Positions 41,401 through 50,887 of a stretch of 64,000 nt of DNA are shown here, piece after piece. The notes beneath the pieces are model-generated. The model was not told the origin of the DNA, searched no databases, and worked only from the letters and a program-made list of their open reading frames with translations. The stretch is taken from positions 5,256,243-5,320,242 of the forward strand of contig CANTUZ010000027.1 in assembly GCA_947846985.1 (NCBI GenBank), read 5' to 3'. A program made the translations under genes and the position numbers. The DNA comes from Fratercula arctica. Lineage: Eukaryota; Chordata; Aves; Charadriiformes; Alcidae. Position 1 is the stretch's first letter; every line of letters starts with the position of its first letter.

Positions 41401-44400
41401 GCACCATTTCCCCCTCGCCCAAAGGCGCACTGCAAGAATTTCCATATGTCTGGAATTTCCTGTCACGCACAAGGAGCCACGAGGGAAAACTGTGCCTTGT
41501 TTTACAGCTCTCTGGGAACCACTTCCATTGCCCCAGAAACCTTGGGTCTCCGGACTTTCCTGTTGCCTTCAGCTTCAAAAGCACCATTTCTCCCTCGCCC
41601 GAAGGCCGAGCTCCAAAAATTTCCTTATATTCGGAGATTGGTGCCATGTCCACGAAACCACGAGGGAAAACTGTGGCTTGTTTTAAAGCTCTCTGGGAAC
41701 CACTTCCATCGCCCCACAGAGCTTGGGTCTCCGGGCTTTGCTGGCGCCTTCAGCCTCAAAAGCACCATTTCTCCCTCGGCCCAAGGCGCACTGCAGGAAT
41801 TTCCATATGTCTGGAATTCCCTGCCACGCCCAAGGAGCCACGAGGGAAAACTGTGGCTTGTTGTAAACCTCTCTGGGAATAGCTTGTATTGCAGCACAGA
41901 GCTTTGGTCTCCAGGCTTTACTGGCGCCTTCAGCCTCAAAAGCACCATTTCTCCCTCGCCCGAAGGCCAAGCTCCAAAATTTCCTTATATTCGGGGATTG
42001 GTACCACGCCCAAGGTGCCACGAGGGAAAACTGTGCCTTGTTTTAAAGATCTCTGGGAACCACTTCCATCGCCCCACAGAGCTTGGGTCTCCGGGCTTTG
42101 CTGGAGCATTCAGCCTCAAAAACACCATTTCTCCCTCGCCCAAAGGCGCACTGCAAGAATTTCCGTATGTCTGGAATTTCCTGCCACGCCCAAGGTGCCA
42201 CAAGGGAAAACTGTGCCTTGTTTTAAACCTCTCTGGGAACCACTTGCATTGCCCCAGAAACCTTGGGTCTACGGACTTTCCTGGCGCCTTCAGCCTCAGA
42301 ACAACCACTTCTCCCTCACCCCAGGGCCGGTCTCAGAATAGAGGAAACATGCGGAGATTGCTGCCACGAGCAAGATGCCACGAGGGAATACTGTGGCTTG
42401 TTGTAAACCTCTCTGGGAATAGCTTGTATTGCAGCACAGAGCTTGGGTCTCCAGGCTTTACTGGCGCCTTCAGCCTCAAAAGCACCATTTCTCCCTCGCC
42501 CGAAGGCTGAGCTCCAAAAATTTCCTTATATTCGGGGATTGGTACCACGCCCAGGAGCCACGAGGGAAAACTGTGGCTTGTTTTAAAAGCTCTCTGGGAA
42601 CCACTTCCATCGCCCCACAGAGCTTGGGTCTCCGGGCTTTGCTGGCGCCTTCAGCCTCAAAAGCACCATTTCTCCCTCGCCCGAAGGCCAAGCTCCAAAA
42701 TTTCCTTATATTCGGGATTGGTGCCATGTCCACGAACCCACGAGGGAAAACTGTGCCTTGTTTTAAAGCTCTCTGGGAACCACTTCCATCGCCCCACAGA
42801 GCCTTGGGTCTCCGGGCTTTGCCTGGCGCCTTCAGCCTCAAAAGCACCATTTCTCCCTCGCCCCAAGGCGCCACTGCAAGAATTTCGGTATATTCTGGAA
42901 TTCCCTGCCTCGCCCAAGGAGCCACAAGGGAAAACTGTGCCTTGTTTTAAAGATCTCTGGGAACCACTCCCATCGCCCCACAGAGCTTGGGTCTCCATAC
43001 TTCCTGGCGCCTCAGCCTCAAAAGCACCATTTCTCTCTTGCCCATCGGCTCGACATCAAAATTTCCTTCTATTCGGGAGATTGGTACCACGCCCAAGGAG
43101 CCACGAGGGAACAACTGTGGCTTGCTCTAAAGATCTCTGGGAACCACTTCCATCGCCCCAGAGACCTTGGCTCTCTTACTTTCCTGGCGCCTTCAGCCTC
43201 AAAAGCACCATTTTCTCCCTCGCCCCAGGGCCGACCACCCAAATTTCCATCTATTCGGGATTGGTGCCACACCCAAGGTGCCACGAGGGAAACTGTGGCT
43301 TGTTTTAAACCTCTCTGACATCCGCTTGTATTGCCCCACAAGAGCTTGGGTCTCCGGGCTTTGCTGGCCCCTTCAGCCTCGGAAAGCCCCTTATCTCCTT
43401 TACCCCAGGGACCGACAACCGAAAATTTCCTTATATCCGGGGATTGGTGCCATGAACAAGGTGCCACGAGGGAAAACTGTGGCTGTTTTAAAGCTCTATG
43501 GGTACCACTTCCCATCGCCACACAGAGCTTGGGTCTACGATCTTTGCTGGCGCCTTCAGCCTCAAAAGAACCATATCTTCCTCGCCCCAGGGCCAAGTCT
43601 CCAAAATTTCCTATGTCTGGAATTTCGTGCCACGCCCAAGGTGCCACGAGGGAAAACTGTGCCTTGTTTTAAACTCTTTCTACGAACACTTTGATCGCCG
43701 CTCAGAGCTTGGGTCTCCAGGCTTTGCTGGCGCCTCAGCCTCAAACGCACCATTCCTCTCCCTTGCCCCTCAGGGCCGAGCCACCAAAATTTCCTTATAT
43801 TCGGGAATGGTGCCACGAACAAGGAGCCACGAGGGAAAACTGTGCCTTTTTTTTAAACCTCTCTGGGAACCACTTCCATCGCCCCAAAGAGCTTGGGTCT
43901 TCAGACTTTCCTGGCGCCTTCAGCCTCAAAAGCACCATTTCTCCCTCGGCCCCAGGCCGCACTGCAACAATTTCCTTATATGTCTGGAATTGGTAGCCAC
44001 GCCCAAGGAGCCACGAGGGAAAACTGTGCCTTGTTTAAAGATCTCTGGGAACCACTGCCATCGCCCCCAGAGACATTAGGGTCTCCTAGTACTTTGCTGG
44101 AGCCTTCAGCCTCAAAAGCACCATTTCTCCCTCGCCCAAGGCGCACTGCAAGAATTTCCGTATGTCTGGAATTTCCTGTCCACGCCCAAGGAGCCACGAG
44201 GGAAAACTGTGCCTTTTTTTTAAAGCTCTCTGGGAACCACTTCCATCGCCCCAGAGACATTGGGTCTCCGGACTTTCCTGTGGCCTTCAGCCTCAAAAGC
44301 ACCATTTCTCCCTCGCCCGCAGGGCCGAGCTCCAAAAATTTCCTTATATTCGGGAGATTGGTGCCACTGTCCCAAGGAGCCACGAGGGAAAACTGTGGCC

Positions 44401-44985
44401 TTGTTTTTAAAGCTCTCTGGGAACCACTTCCATTGCCCCACAGAGACCTTGGGTCTCCAGGGCTTTCCTGGCGCCTTCAGCCTCAAAAGCACCATTTCTC
44501 CCTCGGCCCGAAGGCCGAGCTCCAAAAATTTCCTTATATTCGGGGATTGGTACCACGCCAAGGAGCCACGAGGGAAAACTGTGGCTTGTTTTAAAGCTCT
44601 CTGGGAACCACTTCCATCGCCCCAGAGACCTTGGGTCTCTATACTTTCCTGGCGCCTTCAGCCTCAAAAGCACCATTTCTCCTTAGCCCCTGGGCCGACC
44701 ACCAAAATTTCCTTATATTCGGGGATTGGTGCCACACCCAAGGTACCAAGAGGGAAAACTGTGGCTTGTTTTAAAGCTGTCTGGGAACCACTTCCATCGC
44801 CCCAGAGACCTTGCGTCTCTATACTTTCCTGGCGCCTTCAGCCTCAAAAGCACCATTTCTCCCTCGCCCCGGGGCCAAGCTCCAAAATTTCCTTATATTC
44901 GGGATTGGTGCCACGCCCGAGGTGCCAGGAGGGAAAACTGTGCGTTGTTTTAAAGATTTCTGCGAACCACTTTCATCGCCCCAGA
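17458..44985. repeat. Tandem satellite array, ~180/181 bp monomer (about 150 copies), related to the 203 bp family
   Basis: Units repeat every 180 or 181 bp (21103 and 21284 are one unit apart). The first ~150 bp of each unit aligns with the 203 bp family: same gagccacgagggaaaactg core, cttgggtct block and cttcagcctcaaaa block. The XbaI site is replaced by tttaaa (DraI) a few bases away, and the tail is about 22 bp shorter (ccacgccc in place of ccacgagc...acaagtgccc). Two tail types dominate, one ending in attggtgccacgccc and one in aatttcctgccacgccc. Longer blocks are repeated as well, with offsets of 2161, 2342, 5584 and 7926 bp, all close to whole numbers of monomers. Long open frames (up to 783 codons, 22186-24537) result from the repeat having few stop triplets and are not supported as genes. 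Confidence 0.95.
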
Positions 44986-45185
44986 NNNNNNNNNNNNNNN
45001 NNNNNNNNNNNNNNNNNNNNNNNNNNNNNNNNNNNNNNNNNNNNNNNNNNNNNNNNNNNNNNNNNNNNNNNNNNNNNNNNNNNNNNNNNNNNNNNNNNNN
45101 NNNNNNNNNNNNNNNNNNNNNNNNNNNNNNNNNNNNNNNNNNNNNNNNNNNNNNNNNNNNNNNNNNNNNNNNNNNNNNNNNNNNN
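44986..45185. other. Assembly gap (200 N)
   Basis: Exactly 200 N separating the satellite from the gene-bearing, C-run-rich sequence. Because it is a fixed-size placeholder, the physical distance from satellite to B3GALT4 is unknown, and the two sides may not be neighbours. Confidence 0.99.
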
Positions 45186-45860
45186 CCAACCAACCCTGGG
45201 GGGGTCACAAATGTGTTGGTGTTTGTGTCCCCGTCCCCCCCAATATACAATTGGGGTCCCCGGAGTGTCCCCCCCCCCCTCCCCCCCCCGGGGCTCCCTG
45301 GAGTGTCGGTCCCCCCCCCCCCGCCGTGGGTGTCCCCAATGTGTCAGTGTGTCCCCCCCCCAACATACAATGGGGGTCCCCAGAGTGTCCGTCCCCTCCC
45401 CATGGGTGTCCCCAGGGTGTCAGTGTCCCCCCCCCAACATACAATGGGGGTCCCCAGAGTGTCCATCTGTCCCCCCCCGTGGGTGTCCCCAGGGTGTCAG
45501 TGTGTCCCCCCCACATACAGTGGGGGTCCCCAGAGTGTGTCGTGTGTCCCCCCCCCACGCTGGGGGTCCCCAGAGTGTGTGTCGTCCCCCCCCATGGGTG
45601 TCCCCAATGTGTCAGTGTCCCCCCCCCCCCCACCGTGGGTGTCCCCAGGGTGTCAGTGTGTCCCCCCCCAACATACAATGGGGGTCCCCAGAGTGTCCCC
45701 CCCCCAACCCTGGGGGTCCCCAGTGTGTCCCCCCCACACACCCCGGGGGTCCCCAGAGTGTGTGTGTCCCCCACGGGTGTCCCCGATGTGTCAGTGTCCC
45801 CCCCCCACAATGGTGGTCCCCAGTGTGTCATTGTCCCCCCCCGACTCTGGGGACCCCCAG
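45186..45860. repeat. Minisatellite, ~74 bp composite unit, C-rich
   Basis: Units containing atacaatgggggtccccag followed by agtgtcc, a long C-run, gggtgtccccagggtgtcag and another C-run recur, with the atacaat word near 45365, 45440 and 45673 and variants near 45243 and 45512. Open frames on both strands here only translate the repeat. No coding exon is visible. Confidence 0.85.
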
Positions 45861-45873
45861 GGCCCCCCCCATC

Positions 45874-45879
45874 ATTAAA
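45874..45879 (+). terminator. Possible plus-strand polyadenylation signal (ATTAAA)
   Basis: An attaaa hexamer sits in catcattaaagcctgac, just after the minisatellite. It could end a plus-strand gene whose body is lost in the gap or array, which would be convergent with B3GALT4. No such coding region is visible, so this may be chance. Confidence 0.2.
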
Positions 45880-45955
45880 GCCTGACACCCCCCCCCCCCT
45901 CGTTGTCCCCTCCCCGAGCCAAGGGCCACCGCGGGTGTCACCGGCCCCAGGGGCC

Positions 45956-45961
45956 TTTATT
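45956..45961 (-). terminator. Polyadenylation signal of B3GALT4 (AATAAA)
   Basis: The plus strand reads gggcctttattgcccgg, which is gggcaataaaggccc on the minus strand. It lies about 1 kb downstream of the B3GALT4 stop on the same strand and is the first canonical AATAAA I see there, so I take it as the gene's 3' end. Confidence 0.6.
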
Positions 45962-46014
45962 GCCCGGTGCCACGTGGGCAGCGCTGCAGCCTTGTCACCC
46001 CACGGAGGGTGACG

Positions 46015-46870
46015 TCACCCTGCGACGTCCTCGTCACCCTGCGACGGGCCCTGGGGACACTGCAGCTCCCTGCAACGTCCTTGTCCCCATTGCCCCGGGG
46101 TGGCTCCTGTGGGACACCGTGGCCCCTGCGACGTCCTCGTCACCCTGCGACGGGCCCTGGGGACACCACGGCCCCTGCGACGTCCTTGTCCCCATTGCTC
46201 TGGGGTGGCTCCTGTGGGACACTGCGGCCCCTCCGATGTCCTTGTCCCCGCTGTGTCCCAGGGCTGCTGGAGGCCACGCAGCCCCTTGTGACGTCCTTGT
46301 CCCCAGGGCAGCTGGTCACTTGGGACACTGTGGCCCCTGCAGTGTCCCCGTCCCCGCTGTAGCTGGTCATTTGGGACAGTGCGGCCCCTGTGACATCCTT
46401 GTCACCCTGCGATGTCCTCGTCACCCTGCGACGGGCCCTGGGGACACTGCAGCTCCCTGCGACGTCCTTGTCCCCGTTGCCCCCGTGGTGGCTCCTTTGG
46501 GACACTGTGGCCCCTCCAACGTCCTTGTCCCTGTTGCTCCAGGGTGGCTCCTTGGGGACACCATGGCCTCCTGCGATGTCCTTGTCACCCTGCAACGGCC
46601 CTGGGGACACTGTGGCCCCTGCAACGTCCCCGTCCCCGCTGCAGCTGGTCATTTGGGACAGTGCGGCCCCTGCGATGTCCTTGTCACCCTGCGATGGCCT
46701 TGTCACCCTGCGACAGGCCCTGGGGACACTGTGGCCCCTGCGATGTCCTTGTCCCCATTGCTCTGGGGTGACTCCTTTGGGACACTGCGGCCCCTCCGAT
46801 GTCCCTGTCGCTCCAGGGTGGCTCCTTTGGGACACTGCGTCCCCTGCGACGTCCCCGTCCCCACCGCACC
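46015..46870. repeat. Minisatellite in the B3GALT4 3' UTR
   Basis: Imperfect units built from gcgacgtccttgtcccc, ggtggctcctgtgggacac and cgacgggccctggggacac recur (the ggtggctcct word is near 46099, 46205, 46487, 46543 and 46818). The unit is roughly 50-105 bp depending on which sub-blocks are present. It falls between the B3GALT4 stop and its polyadenylation signal, so it should be transcribed as 3' UTR. A long minus-strand frame reads through it only because the real stop is masked by a frameshift at 47047-47056. Confidence 0.8.
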
Positions 46871-46963
46871 GGCGCTGCCGCAGCCCCCCCGGCAGCGTCC
46901 CTGTGTCCGTCCATGTCCCCCCCCCCCCACCCCCTCCCCCATGCCCTACCCCGCTCCCTGCCG

Positions 46964-48479
46964 TCACCCCCACAGCCACTCCGCGGCGGCCATCAACCGG
47001 CAGCGCAACACCCCCAGCGCCCGCTGCAGCCGGTTGCACCCCCCCGCCCCCCCCCCGCAGCAACCCCCAGACCCCCCGCAGCTCCCCGGGGCCCAAGCGG
47101 TGGGCGCTGAACATCACCTCCCCGTAGCAGCACCCGTCGGGGGGGAACCGCGCCGAGCCCCCCATGCGGGCCAAGTGGCGGGGGGTCACGCCGGCGCGGC
47201 GGGCGCAAAGGCCCACCCAAACGTCCTCGGGGGTGACGGGGGGGACGTGGGGGGCGACGGCCAGCACCGCCGCCGCCGCCTGCCGGGAGAGGACGTAGGC
47301 CGTGCCGCTGCAGTATGGGGGGAAAAAGGCGGCCGGGTAAAGGGCGACGGGGACGTGGTGACGACCCCGGGGGTCCCGATCCGGCCGTACCCACCAGTGC
47401 ACCCGTCCCAGGTAGAGGCGGCGGGGGTGGCGGCCCCCCGCCAGGTAGCTCGTTAGGGCCGGCAGGTTGACGAAGACGTCGTCGTCGGCCTTGAGGATGA
47501 AGGGGACGGCGGGGCAGCGGGCGGCCGCCCAGCGCAGCAGCAGCAGCGTCTTGTGGGCAAGAGCGGGGTAAACGTCGGGGAAAGGGCCCTGCAGCAGGTC
47601 CCCGTAACGTCGGGCTTCGGCCCCCAGCGCCTCCTGTTCTCCCGGCCCCCCCGGCACCCCCAGCACGAAGAGGGTGCGGGTGGGGAGAGCCCCCCCGGCG
47701 GCTCGGGAGCGGGGGTCCGTGGTGGCCCCCCCCCAGGTGTCGCGGACAGCCTGGCGGCGGGCGGCATGGGAGGGGGCGCTGGGCACCAGCACCAGGAGGA
47801 AAGGGGGGGTCGGGCCGCAGGGGGGGGGGGAAGGCAGGAGGAGGGAGGGGGGGGGACCGCCGGGGGGCCAGGCGTCCCCCCCGGCGCTGACGCCACCGTT
47901 GGCCGCGCTGATGTCATCGCGCCCCCCGCCCCCCGCCGCCTTCGCATGCCCGGCGAGGTCCGCAGCAGTTCCCGGTCCCCCCCCAGCTTGAAGCCCCCCC
48001 CGAGTTTGAAGCCCCCCCCCAGCTTAAAGTCCCCCACCAGTCTGCATCCCCCCACCAGTTCGCAGCCCCCGCTCCGTTCGCACCCCCCCCCACGTTCGCA
48101 GCCCCCCCATCATTTACCCCCCCAGCAAGGCTGGAACCGTTGGCCAAGCCCCCCCACGCCGCCTGCAGCTCCCCCCCCAGTTCCAGCCTCCCCCCCATTG
48201 CCAACCCCCCCCCACACCAGCCCCCCCCCCCCACCACCTCCAACACCCCCCCATCCTGCCAGGCCGGCCGCCCCCCGCTCCCCCCAGCTGCCCCCCCCTC
48301 CCTCGACATCCCCCCCCACCTCCCCCCAGTCGTCGCCCCCCCCCCAGGCCGCCAGCGCCGCCGCCAGCAGCTCCTCCCCGCCGCCCCCCCCCTGCCAGCC
48401 CCAGCCCCACCAGCGCCAGCGCCAGCGCCGCCCCCCGCCCGGCCCAACGCCCCGCCCGCCGCCGCCGCCGCCGCCACAT
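46964..48479 (-). CDS. B3GALT4: Beta-1,3-galactosyltransferase 4 (GT31 family), with frame breaks at homopolymers
   Basis: This is a Golgi type II membrane enzyme; in mammals it adds beta-1,3-galactose to GM2/GD2-type gangliosides. I start it at the ATG at 48479-48477, which opens with an arginine cluster followed by a hydrophobic anchor (GAALALALVGLGLAGG). A long Gly-rich stem follows, then the catalytic domain: CGPTPPFLLVLVPSAP, RRQAVRDTWGG, the DxD-type motif FILKADDDVFVN, YLGRVHWWV, YCSGTAYVLS, EDVWVGLCARRAG and CCYGEVMFSAHRL. These occur in the family order and match human B3GALT4 well. After a shift at the C-run 47047-47056 the tail reads CNRLQRALGVLRCR...EWLWG and stops at 46966-46964, matching the human C-terminus. 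The human gene has one coding exon and I see no clear intron here, but the stem (about 47.95-48.33 kb) is low-complexity and its frame is uncertain. It would be some 100 residues longer than in mammals. Confidence 0.88.
47047..47056 (-). other. B3GALT4: Frameshift at a C10 homopolymer near the 3' end of B3GALT4
   Basis: Upstream of this run the catalytic domain is in one frame (ending GELRGVWGLLRG); downstream the conserved C-terminus is in another. The frame switch must lie in the C-runs at 47039-47056. A homopolymer length error in the assembly is the simplest explanation. A real frameshift would add a long repeat-encoded tail to the protein. Confidence 0.75.
47950..48330. repeat. Low-complexity C-rich repeat in the B3GALT4 stem region
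   Basis: Degenerate units of about 20-25 bp (cccccaccagttcgcagc, cccccagcttgaagcc and similar) encode Gly/Trp/Asn/Ser-rich sequence in some minus-strand frames. They lie between the membrane-anchor codons and the conserved catalytic domain. They could be an expanded stem, an unrecognised intron, or both; homopolymer errors make the frame impossible to follow. Confidence 0.6.
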
Positions 48480-49160
48480 CACCGAAGGGGGGGGGGGGGG
48501 GGGCGTCGGTCCGTCCGTGTGTCTGTCCGTGTGTCCCCCCCCCCCCCCCACCCCGCCCGGGTCCCTCCCGTGTCCGTCGTCCCCCCCCCCGGGCCCGCGG
48601 GCGCGGGAAAACACGCGTGGGCGCCGATTGCGCGGGAAAAGCGGCAGCGCGCATGCGCTGCGCGCCGGGGGCGGGGCGGGAGGGGCCGGAGGGGGCGTGG
48701 TCTCGGCTGAAGGCAGCGCGCTATTGGCGGAGGGGGGAGAGGCACCGCCCGGGGGGGGCGTGGCGAACGCATGGGGGCGTGGCGTTAGCGCGGAGGGGGC
48801 GTGGTCTCGGCTGAAGGCAGCGTGCTATTGGCTGAGAGGGAGAGGCGCCGGCTGGGGGGGGCGTGGCGAACGCATGGGGGCGTGGCGTTAGCGCGGAGGG
48901 GGCGTGGTCTCGGCTGAAGGCAGCGTGCTATTGGCTGAGAGGGAGAGGCGCCGGCTTGGGGGGGCGTGGCGAAGGCGTGGGGGCGTGGCGTTAGCGCGGA
49001 GGGGCGTGGTCTGGTCACGGAGGGGGCGTGGCCCAGGGTGTCAGAGCGCCCAGTGCGCAGGCGCAGGGCGGGGCGGGGAGTGGGCGGTGCCGTGCGCGTC
49101 ACGTGAGCGGCGTGGGGTGGGCGTGGCCGGAAGCCGGTTCCTGCGTGAGGCGAGCGGAGA
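48480..49160. promoter_or_regulatory. Shared promoter region between divergent B3GALT4 and PFDN6
   Basis: B3GALT4 is transcribed leftwards and PFDN6 rightwards from this CpG-rich interval of about 1.1 kb (ATG to ATG). No TATA box is evident. Motifs near the B3GALT4 side are an E2F-like ttgcgcgggaaaa (48628-48640) and a palindromic NRF1 site gcgcatgcgc (48649-48658). Motifs near the PFDN6 side are an NRF1 site tgcgcaggcgca (49054-49065), a palindromic E-box tcacgtga (49099-49106) and an ETS site ccggaag (49127-49133). Between them lie three CCAAT-box modules. These are typical housekeeping promoter elements. The transcription starts themselves are not determinable from sequence alone. Confidence 0.65.
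48690..49015. repeat. Triplicated ~104 bp promoter module with inverted CCAAT boxes
   Basis: Three tandem copies of a ~103-104 bp unit each hold ggcgtggtctcggctgaagg, then attgg (inverted CCAAT; at 48723, 48827 and 48930), then a gagaggc block and ggggcgtggcg elements. A truncated fourth copy lacking the CCAAT box follows to about 49020. Both the GC/CACC-type boxes and the CCAAT boxes are multiplied, so the duplication plausibly affects promoter strength for one or both flanking genes. Confidence 0.85.
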
Positions 49161-49607
49161 GGTTTGGGGGAGGCTCCGGGGGCCTGGGAGGGCCTTGTCG
49201 GGGGGGGGGGGGGCGTCTGGGGGGGCTCTGTGGGGCGCGGGGGGGCTCTATGGGGCTCGCGGGGGTATATGGGGTTGGGGGGGGTCTGGGGGGGCCCATG
49301 GGGGTCTGGGGGCGCCCTGTGGGGTGTGGGGAGGACCAGGGGGGTGTGGAGGGGTCTTGTGGGGGTGGGGGGGGCTCTGTGGGGCTGTGGGGTGGGGGGG
49401 TTTGGGGGGGCCTCTGTGGGGTTTGGGGGGGGCTCTCTGGGGTGCAGCCCCCCCCCCCCGCCATGGGGGGCACAGAGCTGTCCTGGGCTTTTTGGGGGGG
49501 GGGTGGGGGGGTGTCTCTGGGGTCGTTGCGGGGGGGGGGGTGTCTGGGGGGGCTCCGTGGGGGGGGGGGGGGGCCCCCCCCAGCCCCCCAACCTGCCCCC
49601 CCCGCAG
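49160..49607 (+). other. PFDN6: G-rich leader or 5' intron upstream of the PFDN6 start codon
   Basis: This stretch is mostly G-runs with ggggctctgtggggc-type repeats and ends in a splice-acceptor-like ccccccgcag at 49607, ten bases before the PFDN6 ATG. A non-coding first exon near 49140-49160 followed by an intron would fit, but the donor is weak (gagaggtttggg), so this is inference. I see no coding sequence in it. Confidence 0.4.
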
Positions 49608-49616
49608 CCCCCCCCC

Positions 49617-50823
49617 ATGGCGGAGCAGATCCAGAAGAAGCTGCAGGTGGAGCTGGAGAAATACCAGCAGCTCCAGAAGGGTACGGCCCCCCCCTATAGC
49701 CCCCCCCATAGACCCCCACACACCCCATAGCCCCCCCCATAGACCCCCACACACCCCATAGCCCCCCCCCACAGACCCCCCCATAGACCCCCCCATAGAC
49801 CCCCACACACACCCCATAGCCCCCCCCCACATCCCATAGGCCCCCGGCACCCCATAGACCCCCCCCATAGCCCCCCCCCGGCACCCTATAGACCCCCCCC
49901 ACATCCCATATCCCCCCCCGCATCCCATAGCCCCCCCCTGCACCCCATAGACCCCCCCCGCACCCCATAGACCCCCCTTGCACCCCATAGCTGCCCCCCC
50001 CACACCCCATAGCCCCCCCTTACACCCTGTAGCTCCTCCTGTTACACCCCCTTTTATGGGGGTGGTGACCCCCCCCCCGTTTTTGGGCCACGACCCCCCC
50101 CCCTTTTTTTTTAGGGCCTGATCTCCCTCTTTTTTTGGGGGGGGGGGCGACCCCCCCCCTTTTCTTTTTGGGCCACGATCCCCCATTTCTTTGGGCACTG
50201 ACACCCCCCTCTTTCTTTTGGGGGGGGTGGGGGTGTCGTGTGTCCCCCCCCTCCTTTTTTTGGCCCCCCCCCCTTTTTTTTGCCCCCCCCCATCGCCCCC
50301 CCCCAGACCTGAGCCGCTCGGTGACGGCGCGGCAGAAGCTGGAGGCGCAGCTGACGGAGAACAACATCGTGAAGGAGGTGGGAACCGACCCCCCCCCCCC
50401 CCAAAAAAAAATAACAACCCCCCCGCTATGGGGCTCCCCACACCCCATAGACCCCCCCCCTTATTCCCCCCCCCCCCTTATTTCTCCCCCCCAAAAGGAG
50501 CTGGAGCTGCTGGACGCCACCAACAGCGTTTTCAAGCTGCTGGGGCCGGTGCTGGTGAAACAGGAGCTGGAAGAAGCCAAAACCACGGTGGCCAAACGCC
50601 TGGAATACATCACCGGGGAGATGTGGGTGTTTTGTGGGGGGGGGGGCACTTATGTGTGGCCCCCCTCCAACCCTAAAAACACCCCCCCCCTTGCCCCCCC
50701 CCCGGCAGCAAACGCTACGAGCAGCAGATGCAGGAGCTGGAGCGCCGCGCGGAGCAGCAGCGGGAGACGCTGGGGCGGCTGCAGCAGGAGCTCCAGCGGG
50801 CGCAGGGCAAGGCCCCCGCTTGA
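49617..50823 (+). CDS. PFDN6: Prefoldin subunit 6, four coding exons
   Basis: This is a beta-type subunit of the hexameric prefoldin co-chaperone, which hands unfolded actin and tubulin to the CCT/TRiC chaperonin in the cytosol. The coding exons are 49617-49680, 50307-50377, 50498-50622 and 50709-50823. Each intron has GT and AG at its ends, and the frame is continuous across all junctions. The joined product is about 124 residues (human 129). It starts MAEQIQKKLQVELEKYQQLQ and contains RQKLEAQLTENNIVKEE, FKLLGPVLVKQELEEA, RLEYITGE and RRAEQQRETLGRLQQE, giving the N- and C-terminal coiled coils around the beta-hairpin region. It closely matches mammalian PFDN6 apart from a short tail (AQGKAPA). 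Unlike its neighbours it shows no frame break. It is head to head with B3GALT4. Confidence 0.96.
49685..50045. repeat. CCCATAG-type minisatellite in PFDN6 intron 1
   Basis: Short units of the form ccccatagacccccc and ccccatagcccccc, mixed with cacaccccatag variants, fill the first half of intron 1. The same word family reappears at 51780-52540, downstream of the gene. Confidence 0.85.
50046..50300. other. C-run and T-run low-complexity part of PFDN6 intron 1
   Basis: Alternating C-runs and T-runs (cccccccctttttt types) with gggccacgatcccc variants. It ends in the acceptor ccccag before exon 2. No other feature is visible. Confidence 0.6.
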
Positions 50824-50887
50824 TTTTCCACGGGGGGGGGGGGACACACACCCCCCCCACCCTCCAAACCCCCCCCCAACCTTTGCA

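Noticed and set aside
17922..44594. Long plus-strand open frames (300-783 codons) as genes
   Set aside because: They are translations of the 180/181 bp tandem repeat, shift among frames at monomer length changes, begin at arbitrary ATGs and end at the same repeat-encoded stop. No domain or splice pattern supports them.
1..44985. CRISPR-like array (regular repeats with variable tails)
   Set aside because: Whole 180-203 bp units are conserved, not short repeats with unique spacers, and the genes are vertebrate.
17458..44985. CENP-B box in the 181 bp monomer (tattcggggattggtgcc)
   Set aside because: It shares TTCG but lacks the required A and CGGG at the fixed positions of the CENP-B box, so the resemblance is not significant.
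45205..45888. Pro- or Gly/Thr-rich open frames of 220-250 codons beside the second gap
   Set aside because: They only translate the ~74 bp C-rich minisatellite and occur on both strands at once.
46964..48479. B3GALT4 as a pseudogene because of frame breaks
   Set aside because: All breaks fall in long C/G runs while every conserved catalytic motif and the C-terminus are intact, which fits sequencing error better than decay.
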